Positions 7,788-16,314 of a stretch of DNA of 55,498 nt are shown here, one piece after another. Numbering within the stretch: position 1 is the first letter of the stretch; each line of letters starts with the position of its first letter. This stretch comes from Phaffia rhodozyma (Eukaryota > Basidiomycota > Tremellomycetes > Cystofilobasidiales > Mrakiaceae). Where the stretch lies: contig JACGZH010000012.1 in assembly GCA_014706385.1 (NCBI GenBank), positions 1 through 55,498 on the forward strand, written 5' to 3'. The translations under genes were made by a program, and so were the position numbers. The notes beneath the pieces were generated by a model, which made no database searches, was not told the DNA's origin, and saw only the letters and a program-made list of their open reading frames with translations.

Positions 7788-7978
7788 TCCTTTTTTTTTC
7801 TCGTCCCACACACCGATCGGCTCTGTGCTGGCGGGTGCACATCTGCCGATCGTCCGTGTTCGGTCTCGCCGGCTGGTGCGATGATGGTGTGTGCTGCCGT
7901 TCGGACGAGCAGTGCGTCTGTGCCGACACAGGGGCAGGACACGAAGGACGTACCGACGCGCTCGGTGGACACCAACCG

Positions 7979-8051
7979 TCCTTCTTAGCTCAGTTGGTAG
8001 AGCGCGACACTAGTAATGTCGAGGTCAGTCGTTCAAATCGGCTAGCAGGAA
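7979..8051 (+). tRNA. tRNA-Thr(AGT), unit 1
   Basis: Intronless. Acceptor TCCTTCT/AGCAGGA with a T5:C68 mismatch in all units, D stem GCTC/GAGC, anticodon stem CGACA/TGTCG, loop CTAGTAA, T stem AGTCG/CGGCT, A73. Confidence 0.93.
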
Positions 8052-8176
8052 CATTCTTCTTTTTTTTTATTCTCCGTTCATTTCCGTTCATTTCTTCTTC
8101 TTCTTTTTCTGTTGTATCCTTCCCTGTCGTCCCGGCGGGCGTCTGGTCGACGCGTGCTCGTTAGGGTTCCGCACAA

Positions 8177-8250
8177 AGCACAGCACCACACCACACCACA
8201 CACCACACACACACAACACACACAAACACACCACAAACAACACCACAAAC
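8177..8250. repeat. CACCACA repeat
   Basis: Short repeat between Thr-AGT and Leu-TAG, with variable copy number among units. Confidence 0.8.
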
Positions 8251-8266
8251 GCAGGGAAAGCATGCT

Positions 8267-8365
8267 GGTGAAGTGGCCGAGTGGTCTAAGGCGCTGTGTT
8301 TAGGTCTCTCTTCCGAGTCCAGACCGCAGTCAGTAATGGCGCGAGTTCAAATCTCGTCTTCATCA
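8267..8365 (+). tRNA. tRNA-Leu(TAG), intron, unit 1
   Basis: Class II. Acceptor GGTGAAG/CTTCATC, anticodon stem CTGTG/CGCAG, loop TTTAGG, 19-nt intron, variable arm identical to Leu-AAG, T stem GCGAG/CTCGT, A73. Probably a duplicate of Leu-AAG with a changed anticodon and unrelated intron. Confidence 0.94.
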
Positions 8366-8399
8366 TTCCTTTTGTCCCGGCCGGGGGGGCAGGGCAGCT

Positions 8400-8481
8400 G
8401 GGGATTTAGGCTAGTTGGTAAACTGGACGCTTCGCACTGTCGATCATGTGTCATTCCTGGGTTCGATTCCCGGAGTCTCCA
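8400..8481 (+). tRNA. tRNA-Ala(CGC), intron, unit 1
   Basis: Acceptor GGGGATT/AGTCTCC with G3:U70. D stem is imperfect (C12:A23). Anticodon stem GACGC/GTGTC, loop TTCGCA, 10-nt intron, T stem CTGGG/CCCGG, A73. Confidence 0.9.
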
Positions 8482-8643
8482 TCTCTTTTTGGTGTGTTTC
8501 GGTGTGTGTTTGTTTTATCTTGGCGTATTTGATTTCGTTGCATTTCATATGGCATGTTGTGTGTCGTGTTGTGTCTGTGTGTCTTCTCTTGGTCTGCTGC
8601 CCACCGGCTTGTGCTCACCGCTCACCGAGCGGCGTCCATCCAA

Positions 8644-8753
8644 GGCCGTTTGGCGGAGTGGTCTAACGCGGTAGCCTCGAACGAGTCCCCTCTGTGGGAC
8701 GACGCGACAGCTACTCTTCTCTGAAGGCGTAGGTTCAAATCCTACAGCGGTCG
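8644..8753 (+). tRNA. tRNA-Ser(CGA), intron, unit 1
   Basis: Class II, 110 nt. Acceptor GGCCGTT/AGCGGTC, D stem GCG/CGC, anticodon stem GTAGC/GCTAC, loop CTCGAA, 28-nt intron with its own CCC/GGG hairpin, long variable arm, T stem GTAGG/CCTAC, G73. Confidence 0.94.
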
Positions 8754-8895
8754 TCCTTTCTCTTTTTCTTTTTGCCCACTTCCGTTCTCTCTGCCTTCTG
8801 TCGCGTCGATCCTTCCTTGCTGTCTGTGTTTGCTGTCTCCGCATGCTCACACCCCGCCAGGCAGACAGACAGACGGGCTGACGGGCTGCCATCGT

Positions 8896-8989
8896 GCGTG
8901 ATTGGTGTAGTGGTATCACGCCAAGTTTGGGCACACTTTCTGCCGTGCACATCTCTTGGAGGTCTTCGGTTCAATCCCGGAATCGCGCC
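8896..8989 (+). tRNA. tRNA-Pro(TGG), intron, unit 1
   Basis: Acceptor GCGTGAT/ATCGCGC, D stem GTG/CAC, anticodon stem CCAAG/CTTGG, loop TTTGGG, 22-nt intron, T stem TTCGG/CCGGA, C73. Confidence 0.94.
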
Positions 8990-9495
8990 TTTTTGTTCGG
9001 CCCGTCTGGGCGGGTGGCGTGGTCGGTGTAGGGTTACTTGCTGTGTCAGTTGCTGTGTTACTTGCTGTGCTACTCATAGGATTACCCGCCACATAGCGTC
9101 CGCTGTTACCCTATGCTGTGTACTCTTTTTTTTTTTTCTTTTTTCTTTTTCCTCTCCCGTTTTTTCTTTGTCCTTTTTCTTTCCTCTTTTTTCCTCTTTT
9201 TTCCTCTTTTTTCCCTTCTTTTTTCCCTTCTTTTTCCCCCTCTTTTTTCCCCTCTTTTCCCTTCTTTTCCCTCTTTTCCTTTTTTTCTTCTTTTTTCTTC
9301 TTTTTTTTCTTCTTTTTTTTCTGTCAACGATAGATGCATCAATATAGAAAGAGAAAAAGACATATGGCAGAAAGACAACAGCATAACAATGGCAACACAG
9401 TAAAAACATAGCGAGAACACAACGAGAACACAACCATGCAATGCAATGCACCAGCAACACAGTGTCAACACAACAGAAAGACCAAAACAAAAGAA
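8990..9495. other. Long spacer before Arg-ACG: hairpin and pyrimidine tract
   Basis: No gene seen. It begins with TTGCTGTGT repeats inside an inverted repeat (TAGGGTTAC at 9029, GTTACCCTA at 9105), then a nearly pure T/C tract (about 9121-9331), then A-rich sequence with AACACAACGAG repeats. Gene-to-gene length differs between units: 517, 527, 457, 507 and 459 bases, mostly from the T/C tract. Confidence 0.8.
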
Positions 9496-9506
9496 GGCAA
9501 AGATCC

Positions 9507-9603
9507 TCGTAGTCAGACGCCTTACCGCTGGGCCACTCGGCCAGAGCGAATGGGTGGTGGGACCACTAGACCAAGACGGGGTTCGAACCCGCGATTTCCT
9601 GAT
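9507..9603 (-). tRNA. Circularly permuted tRNA-Arg(ACG), unit 1
   Basis: On the minus strand the 3' half comes first (9603 down to 9568: A38, TCAGG, AAATC, T arm GCGGG-TTCGAAC-CCCGT, CTTGGTC, U73), then 25 nt of linker (9567-9543), then the 5' half (9542 down to 9507: GGCCGAG, TG, D arm GCC/GGC, G26, TCTGA, CTACGA). Joined this way the acceptor pairs 7/7 (with G:U), the anticodon stem 5/5, and U73 matches the other Arg tRNAs. The breakpoint is at 37/38, the normal intron site. The 5' leader GGCAAAGAT (9651-9643) and 3' trailer ATCTTTGCC (9504-9496) are perfectly complementary, and leader TCGT can pair with ACGA of the anticodon loop, as in a bulge-helix-bulge splice substrate. Read colinearly, no cloverleaf forms. 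The B box precedes the A box. TTTT follows on the minus strand (9492-9489). Confidence 0.9.
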
Positions 9604-9836
9604 GCATACAAGCTGGCAGCCGGCCATGACGACCGTTCCACCATCTTTGCCTTTAGCTTTCGTCTGGTTGTGTGGATGTATGGCCAAGTGGATGTGTGGG
9701 CGTTGGCTCTGCTAGGGTTATCCGAGGCGGTGGGCGTCCGGCCGATCCGTCCGATCGCCCATCGGATATCGGACGTCGGACGTCGGACGTCGAGCCCCGG
9801 AGTACGGAGCCCGGCGGAGAAAAGGCCGTGTCGATC

Positions 9837-9920
9837 GGTCGCCTGGTCTAGTGGTATGACGCTTGCTTCACATCTCACCCGGTGCGCAATAGGTCGCCAG
9901 TTCGATCCTGGCGGTGACCA
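9837..9920 (+). tRNA. tRNA-Val(CAC), intron, unit 2
   Basis: Intact copy of the gene at 116..202: full acceptor GGTCGCC/GGTGACC, A73, 12-nt intron. Confidence 0.92.
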
Positions 9921-10140
9921 TGACGTCTTTTTGCCCTCAGCACACGCCCACGATGGACAGACCGAGAGAAGCCATCGCAAGATAAGATGCATGATAAGAT
10001 ACACAGCCAGCCGACAGAGATGGCAGATAAGATCGACAGACACGATCGATCGGCAAGAAAGAAAGAAGATAAGATGGCGATAAAGACAAAAGACAAAAGA
10101 CAAAAGATACAAGATAAAAGCCAGGTCGGCAAAAAGACAA

Positions 10141-10240
10141 GGCGCGATCCCGGGATTGAACCGAGGACCTCCGTCAGACACGTGTTTCATGCGAGCCAGC
10201 AAAGCCCGAAGACGGCGTGATACCACTACACCAATCCCGC
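10141..10240 (-). tRNA. tRNA-Pro(CGG), intron, unit 2
   Basis: Full-length 100-nt copy with a 28-nt intron; G4:G69 mismatch kept. Confidence 0.92.
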
Positions 10241-10318
10241 CAGTGATCGCACAGGCCTGGCCGGTCAGTTTGTCGGTCTCCAGCCGGCCGTCCGTCCGTC
10301 CGTCCGGGAGGCAAAAGA

Positions 10319-10416
10319 TACTCCATATGAGGTTCGAACTCATGATCCTTGTTAAGCACTAGAGGCACGGACGGCAACCTATAAGAACAATGCGATAACC
10401 ACTTCGCCAATGGAGT
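10319..10416 (-). tRNA. tRNA-Ile(TAT), intron, unit 2
   Basis: 98-nt copy with 25-nt intron, without the extra G seen in unit 1. Confidence 0.93.
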
Positions 10417-10589
10417 AAAGGTAAGCGTCGGTGGAAAAAGACGAGACATGACAAGACAGGACGAGACAGGACGAGACAGGACGAGAGAAGGCCGCACCGG
10501 ACGGCACACGCCAGACCGGGCCGAGTCCGACAGAAGACGGCACAGGCGGCAGGAGGGAGGACGGGAAAAAGAGGGCGAAAAAAAAGGAA

Positions 10590-10672
10590 AGGTCCTACTC
10601 AGATTCGAACTGGGGATTCGAGAAGGTGAGTCAATCAGAATCTCGCGTGATAACCAACTTCACCATAGAACC
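10590..10672 (-). tRNA. tRNA-Gln(CTG), intron, unit 2
   Basis: Same as the unit 1 gene, 83 nt. Confidence 0.92.
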
Positions 10673-10866
10673 GGTCGTTGTCGGCCTATTGCCCTCGCGA
10701 GTCTCGTTCCGGCGGTGTGTCCGCTGGCAAGGGTCCGTCGGCGCGTGTCCGCTGGCAGGTGTGCTTACATCGCTGGCCGACCTGTCCGCCCGCCGCACGT
10801 GGCCCGGCCGGCATGACACGCACGGCCGACCCGATACACACAGCGCGGACATCGGAGCAAAAAGCA

Positions 10867-10939
10867 AGCCCAAACGCGGATTTGAACCACGGACCTCACC
10901 GTTACGAGCGGCGCACTATAACCACTTAGCTATTCGGGT
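10867..10939 (-). tRNA. tRNA-Thr(CGT), unit 2
   Basis: Base 1 is A instead of G (t at 10939), breaking the first acceptor pair; the rest is intact. Confidence 0.85.
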
Positions 10940-11095
10940 CGGTGCCTGTCCCGTCGCCCGGTCGTGTTGTCTCTAAGGGTGTTGGTGTGTCGATGTGTTG
11001 TGTGTACCGGTGTGGTCAGGACCCGGCCCACACCGTCCGCTCGGCCAGACGTAGCCCATCGAGGTCGACCGCCGGGGCGGCTGGGCAGTCAACGT

Positions 11096-11182
11096 GCCTG
11101 GGTAGTTTAGTGGTAAAACGTAGGTCTCATACCGTCACCCGAGTGTGATCCTCAGCCGCGAGTTCGATTCTCGCTCTGGGCA
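11096..11182 (+). tRNA. tRNA-Met(CAT), elongator, intron, unit 2
   Basis: Intact 87-nt copy with G1 and a 16-nt intron. Confidence 0.9.
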
Positions 11183-11424
11183 ACTCTTTTTTTTCCTCTT
11201 TTGCTGTGTTTCCCATCCTTCCTGATGGTTGGTGGGCGGCCGGGCTGGGCCAGGCGGAGGTGCGGTCGGATCCGGCCGTCAGATGGGCTGAGCATGACGG
11301 CAGTGGAAGTGGCGGCGGTGGCGGTGGCGGTGGCGTCGGCAGTGCTGATGACGACGACGACTGCTGCTGCGCAGAGTCCGCTTGGACGAGAATCTATCCG
11401 GACAAACGGTGCTGGCACCATACC

Positions 11425-11511
11425 CGCCGCTTAGCTCATCTGGAAGAGCGTTGGTTTGTAAAGGATACACTTGTTCACCGAAGGCACTCGGTTCGATCCC
11501 GAGAGCGGCGA
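11425..11511 (+). tRNA. tRNA-Tyr(GTA), intron, unit 2
   Basis: Identical structure to 1689..1775, 14-nt intron. Confidence 0.95.
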
Positions 11512-11732
11512 TCTTGTTTTTTTGCCTTTTGCTTTTTGTTCTTTTTTGTTCTTTTTTTCTGCCTTGTGGCTGCTTCCTCTTTGACTGCTAGGGTTCCTGC
11601 CTTCGGTCCAGTCCGGTCGCTCTCACGCAGCATGCGCACTGTCTCGGCCAGACGGGCGATGCGACCGATGACGTTCTCCCAGCTGCTGCTGCCGATGTAG
11701 TGGTCACCGGGGCAGGGCAAGCGATCATATCT

Positions 11733-11831
11733 GGCCGATTGGTGTAGTGGCTATCACAGCAGTTTTCGGTACTCGTCCGCAAGGTCGTCTTCGCTCGCTG
11801 CTGGTCGTCGGTTCGATCCCGACATCGGTCT
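11733..11831 (+). tRNA. tRNA-Arg(TCG), intron, unit 2
   Basis: 99 nt, 26-nt intron, normal four-T run before CGG. Confidence 0.92.
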
Positions 11832-12045
11832 AAATGTTCACTTTTTGTGTCCCCCTTTCTTTTTTGCCCTCCTTTTTGCCCTTCTTTTTCTCTGCACGCT
11901 CTCTCTGCACTCTGTTTCTATCGGCCGTTGTGTGGGTCACTGTCTGTCCGACCGGTCTGGCCTGTGTGCGCGTGTCCACCACGGTCGAGCCAGGTCGACA
12001 CAGCTCCCTGTGGTGGGGCAGGCAGACGGGCGGGAAAACAAAAAA

Positions 12046-12119
12046 AGACCCATACCCGACTTGAACGGATGACCTCAAGATTTGGAATCTTGCGCTGCTA
12101 CCAACTGAGCTAATGGGTC
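12046..12119 (-). tRNA. tRNA-Trp(CCA), unit 2
   Basis: Full 74-nt copy with perfect acceptor GACCCAT/ATGGGTC and U73. Confidence 0.94.
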
Positions 12120-12276
12120 GCTTGCCCGGGGCCTCCGTGCCCAGAGGGTATGTCGAGCGCCCGGCTGGCTGGCCGTACAGACGGTGGCACCATGCGGCCG
12201 GCTTGCAGGCCTCCAGCACGGACGGCCGGACGGGGGCCAGGGAAAAAACCGAGGGAAAACGAGCAAAAAGACAATG

Positions 12277-12348
12277 TTGCCAAGGCCCGTCTCGATCAGG
12301 CGACCTCCGGGTTATGAGCCCGGCGCGCTTCCACTGCGCTACTTGGCA
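12277..12348 (-). tRNA. Initiator tRNA-Met(CAT), unit 2
   Basis: Intact 72-nt copy: CCGGG/CCCGG stem, A54 and A60, U1:A72. Confidence 0.95.
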
Positions 12349-12604
12349 TTGATGGGAGACCATGGCTGAGGAGTGTGTATGTGGTGTCGGCCGCAGGTCA
12401 CGTGCCGGTGTCGATGTCAGTGTCGACGTCAGTGTCGATGCCAGTGCCAGCACCAGTGTCGATGCCAGTGCCAGCACCAGTGTCGATGCCAGTGCCAACA
12501 CCAGTGTCATTACCAATGCCAGTGTCAATGCCAGTCACACCATCGACTGGTGCGACCGACGGTACACCTGGCCATGGTCTGCCGGGTGGGCCTGACAGTC
12601 ATCG

Positions 12605-12678
12605 GATCGATTAGCTCAGTTGGTTAGAGCGTGGTGCTAATAACGCCAAGGTCGCGGGTTCGACCCCCTCATTGATCA
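12605..12678 (+). tRNA. tRNA-Ile(AAT), unit 2
   Basis: Same as the unit 1 gene, 74 nt. Confidence 0.93.
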
Positions 12679-12933
12679 CTTTTTCTTTCTTTTTCTAATT
12701 TTCGCCATCTTTTTTTGCCATCTTTTTTGCACCCCTCCTGTTCTCGACCGTTGCGGTCTGTGTGGCATTGTTGTCGACTGGCACGCTCCATGGTGAGCGA
12801 TGCAGTGTTGTGACGGTGTGACGATGTGGTGGTGCGTGGCGACGATGGGAACGCAGATATACACCCGGCTGTGCTGGACAGTGTCCGACCAGACATGGGC
12901 CTATGGTGTCTGGGCTGGGCTGGGAGGCATCGT

Positions 12934-13020
12934 GCATGCTTGGTGTAGTGGTATCGCGCCATGTTAGGGTCTTTGCGCCTTGTCTCATGGAGGTCCTCAG
13001 TTCAATCCTGGGAGCGTGCC
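12934..13020 (+). tRNA. tRNA-Pro(AGG), intron, unit 2
   Basis: Same as the unit 1 gene, 15-nt intron. Confidence 0.94.
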
Positions 13021-13229
13021 TTTTTTCCTTTTCCTTTCGTTCTTTGTTTCCTTTTCCCGAGCGCTTCCTGTCGCTCTTCGTTGTTTTCTGCCACTTTTCA
13101 CTCACTTTTTGCCACTCTCCGCCACTTTCTCGGCAGCAGACAAGCGATGTGTGCACCCGGTGGAGACGTCTCTGACGCATGGACAAGCTGTCTGGACAAG
13201 CTGTCTGGACACGGATGACAGCCATCAAG

Positions 13230-13301
13230 TCCTCAATTGTCTAACGGCTATGATAACCGCCTCTCACGCGGTAGGCCCGGGTTCGACTCCCGGTTGGGGA
13301 T
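13230..13301 (+). tRNA. tRNA-Glu(CTC), unit 2
   Basis: Same as the unit 1 gene, 72 nt. Confidence 0.94.
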
Positions 13302-13530
13302 CTCTCTTTTGGTCTTTTCTTTTGCTCTCGTTTCTTTTTTTCTTTTTTCCTTGTCCTTCTTTCCTTTCGTCTTTCTGTTTCGTCTTGTTTTTGTATGTCC
13401 GTTCTGACCACTGGTATCAGCGCTGGTGTGTGCCTTCGGGTACTGTGTGGTTGAATGCACGGTATGGGGTGCATGCACCGGCCAGCTGTCCAGCCACCTG
13501 GCGAGCGGACAAGGCTGACAATCAACCGAC

Positions 13531-13601
13531 TCTTGGATGGTCTAACGGTTATGATTTCCGCCTGTCACGCGGGAGACCGGGGTTCGACTCCCCGTCCGGA
13601 G
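13531..13601 (+). tRNA. tRNA-Asp(GTC), unit 2
   Basis: One G is missing from the 3' acceptor strand (TCCGGA instead of TCCGGGA), so the acceptor stem is shortened by one pair. Confidence 0.85.
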
Positions 13602-13988
13602 CACTTTTTGCCTTTTGCTCCTCTCTTTTGTACTTGCATTTGTACTTGCATTTGCATTTGCATTTGCATTTGCATCTGCATTTGCATTTTTTCTTTCCAT
13701 TCTCTTTTGCTGTACAGCTGTATGGTTGTCTTGCTTTGTTGTGTTTGTCCGTCGACGGCCATCGATCGTTATCTTTTTTTCTTTGGTCTGTATGTCTCCT
13801 TCTTTTTCTCTTTCTTTTTCTTTTGCTCTCTTTGACGGCGCATGTTTGGCAGCACACGCTCCGAAAGACGCACCGAGCACAGCACAGCACAGCACAGCAC
13901 GCCGACACGTGTGCGCTGGGCAGACCAACTGGCTGGATGGCTGTTGAGCACAGGCTATGGGCAGTCGATCGGCAGACCGAGACCATAC
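13602..13988. repeat. Long Asp-Ser spacer, unit 2
   Basis: No gene. Same TTGCAT, pyrimidine and AGCAC repeats as 3875..4259; one TTGCAT copy reads CTGCAT. Confidence 0.8.
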
Positions 13989-14071
13989 GCTGTCTTAATC
14001 AAGTGGTCTACGATGAGAGATTAGAAATCTCTTCCTCTTTGAGGGCGCAGGTTCGAATCCTGCAGACAGCT
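13989..14071 (+). tRNA. tRNA-Ser(AGA), unit 2
   Basis: Same as the unit 1 gene; U73. Confidence 0.92.
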
Positions 14072-14292
14072 TTCTTTTGCACCCTGTACTTTGCCACCGT
14101 GGCCTTTGCTCTTTTTGCTTTTTTTTTTCTTCTTCTTCTCTTCTATGCCTTTGCCTATGTGTGTCTATGGTTGTCGTTCATGTATGCATAGTACGCACAC
14201 ACCGGGCAGCCAGCCCAAACAAAAAAAAGACGGCCACACCATCGAAGCCATCCTCACTGACACACAGAGCGAGGACCGGAAAAAAAAAGGGA

Positions 14293-14378
14293 TGCCGTCA
14301 GCCTGAATCGAACAGGCGACCTTATGATTGCGGACAGATGTCTTCAGTCATACGCTCCACCAATTGAGCTATGACGGC
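14293..14378 (-). tRNA. tRNA-Phe(GAA), intron, unit 2
   Basis: Same as the unit 1 gene, 13-nt intron. Confidence 0.95.
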
Positions 14379-14573
14379 CGGTGACAGTCAGCGCCGTCCA
14401 TCAGGCCATGGCCCGTCTGGGTGGCTGTCGGGCCGTCGGGCCGTCCGGCTGGCACTCACTCGGTCGGTCTCAGCCGGGTCGGTGTGTGTGCTGACGCGGC
14501 AGGCAAAACATGCTGGGCACTGACCGTCGGCGTGTGCTCTCTGAGTGCTCGGACACAGCAGGCGACCATCCCA

Positions 14574-14646
14574 TGCCCTGTAGCTCAGTTGGTAGAGCGT
14601 GGAGCTGTTAACTCCAAGGTCTACGGTTCGAGCCCGTACGGGGCAG
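14574..14646 (+). tRNA. tRNA-Asn(GTT), unit 2
   Basis: Same as the unit 1 gene. Confidence 0.95.
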
Positions 14647-14831
14647 TCTTTTTGTCGTCTTTTTGTCGTCTTTTTGTCGTCTTTTCGTCTCCTCATTTTT
14701 TTTCCCTCTCCCTTTCCTGTGCAGTACTTCCCCTCTCGTCTTCTGCCGTCCATGAGGTGTGCGTGTTCTTGGTATGTTCTTGCGATGGACATCATCCATC
14801 TTCCACCAGCATGCTCGGCCGGCAAGAAAAA

Positions 14832-14904
14832 AGGAGTCACCCGGGATTGAACCAGGGACCTGCTGGGTTGCAACCAGCCGCAACTACCGCTGTGCTATAA
14901 CTCC
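14832..14904 (-). tRNA. tRNA-Cys(GCA), unit 2
   Basis: Same as the unit 1 gene, U73. Confidence 0.95.
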
Positions 14905-15176
14905 GTATGAGGCTGCCGCGCCATCGGACAGATCATCCACAGGCACGCTTGCACACATGCACACAGCACAGTGGCAGCCGCTTTGTCGTCCTGCGATCGA
15001 GTAGTGGCAGCTGTGGACGCAACATCGCCCGGTGCGACCAGGCCGGCGTCACAGATGCTGCATCTGCACAGAGAAAACAAAAGGAACAAAGGAGCAGAAA
15101 AAAGAACAGGAAAAAAGAGCAAGAAAAAAGAGCAAGAAAAAAGAGCAAGAAAAAAGAGCAAAAAGAACAAAAAGAG

Positions 15177-15248
15177 TAGTCGCACCCAGAGTCGAACTGG
15201 GGTCGTGAGTGTGTTAGACTCAAGTGATAACCGTTACACCATGCAACT
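15177..15248 (-). tRNA. tRNA-Val(AAC), unit 2
   Basis: 72-nt copy without the extra G of unit 1. Confidence 0.94.
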
Positions 15249-15439
15249 CTGATGACTGCCGGTCTCTGCCCAGTATCCTACTCATCGACCAGGCACCGCT
15301 CGCTCCGCCGTCTGCCCGCCCGCCGCTGTGTGTCCATCGGTCGGCCGGCCCATCAGCCCGATCGTGCGACACCGGGACCATGCCTGCCGACAAGCTGGCC
15401 CTCAGACGAGGCAGCCCGGGGAGAAAACAAAAAGGATCG

Positions 15440-15512
15440 TTCCCCATCCGGGAGTCGAACCCGGGTCCTCAGCGTGAAAAGCTGATATCGTAAACCGTTT
15501 GACCAATGAGGA
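15440..15512 (-). tRNA. tRNA-Glu(TTC), unit 2
   Basis: Same as the unit 1 gene. Confidence 0.95.
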
Positions 15513-15652
15513 CTAGTACAAGCACGCCGAATCGGTCGAGTCGTCTGCAGTCGTCTGCAGTCGTGCGCAGTCGTGTGCAGCCTGCTCCGTCGTGCGGTAG
15601 GCTGTGAGCGGGTGGCCGCCGGTCAGCATGCTTCCGACCGGACGGCAAAAAG

Positions 15653-15724
15653 TGGACCCAGCAGGGATTGAACCCGCGGCCTTTCGCATGCAAAGCGAAT
15701 GTGATACCACTACACCATAAGCCC
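15653..15724 (-). tRNA. tRNA-Ala(TGC), unit 2
   Basis: Same as the unit 1 gene; G3:U70 present. Confidence 0.95.
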
Positions 15725-15872
15725 GTGTGGGATGGAGGCGTGGTGTGTCGGCCGGTGGGGCGAAGTGCGGTGCGGTGCGGTGAGGTGCGGCGAGGTGAGG
15801 TCTGGTATGATGCTATCAGAAACAGAGTCTTGGTTGCAAAACCACACGGAATCTCTCGGCGGGGGCAAAAGA

Positions 15873-15954
15873 TGAACAGAGGGGGATTCGAACCCCCGCA
15901 TCTTGCGATATCAGAACTTGAGTCTGACGCCTTAGACCGCTCGGCCATCTGTCC
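15873..15954 (-). tRNA. tRNA-Leu(CAA), unit 2
   Basis: Same as the unit 1 gene. Confidence 0.94.
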
Positions 15955-16042
15955 GGATGGGGTGCGTGAGGTGTGTGTGGGTGCGGGAGTGTGCGGGAGT
16001 GTGGGCGGGTAGAGCGAGTGCACCCTGCCCGGGCACACACAC

Positions 16043-16128
16043 GCCCCGTTGGCAGAATGGTAACGCGTCTCCTTCCTACTGTCTGGTGAGAGAGGTGAAG
16101 ATTCTGGGTTCAATCCCCAGGCGGGGTT
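16043..16128 (+). tRNA. tRNA-Arg(CCT), intron, unit 2
   Basis: Same as the unit 1 gene, 14-nt intron. Confidence 0.88.
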
Positions 16129-16314
16129 TCTCTTTTTTTGCGGCGGGCGTGGTTGGGGTGTGAGTGGGGTGTGAGTGGGGTGTGAGTGAGTGTGAGTGAG
16201 AAGGTGGGTGAGAATGTGGGTGTACACGTGAGACGCTTGGTATGCTGGCGGGCTGTAGAGTGTGCACTGTATGCGCAGGGTATAGGACTGATGTATGTGG
16301 ACCCTCCCATCAAC

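Larger units (their letters stand above)
1..9726. repeat. Repeat unit 1
   Basis: Complete unit with 34 tRNA genes. It differs from the others by a longer Val-CAC intron, single-base changes in Val-CAC, Met, Trp and initiator Met, and a small duplication in the spacer before Phe. Confidence 0.95.

Noticed and set aside
9009..9091. tRNA-like segment bounded by GGCGGGT and ACCCGCCA
   Set aside because: It has no T-loop or D-loop motif and the pairing is broken in unit 3.
9496..9651. Reading the Arg-ACG locus as one colinear tRNA starting at GCAAAGA
   Set aside because: Acceptor pairing fails at several positions and no anticodon stem forms, whereas the permuted reading pairs fully.
9496..9651. 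Reading the locus as two tRNA fragments or a pseudogene
   Set aside because: Both halves and their complementary flanks are kept in all five complete units, and no other ACG gene is present.
12980..14191. Long open reading frame of about 400 codons, plus many shorter ones on both strands
   Set aside because: They run through tRNA genes and low-complexity spacers, shift frame between units wherever repeats change length, and show no protein family. No CDS is called.
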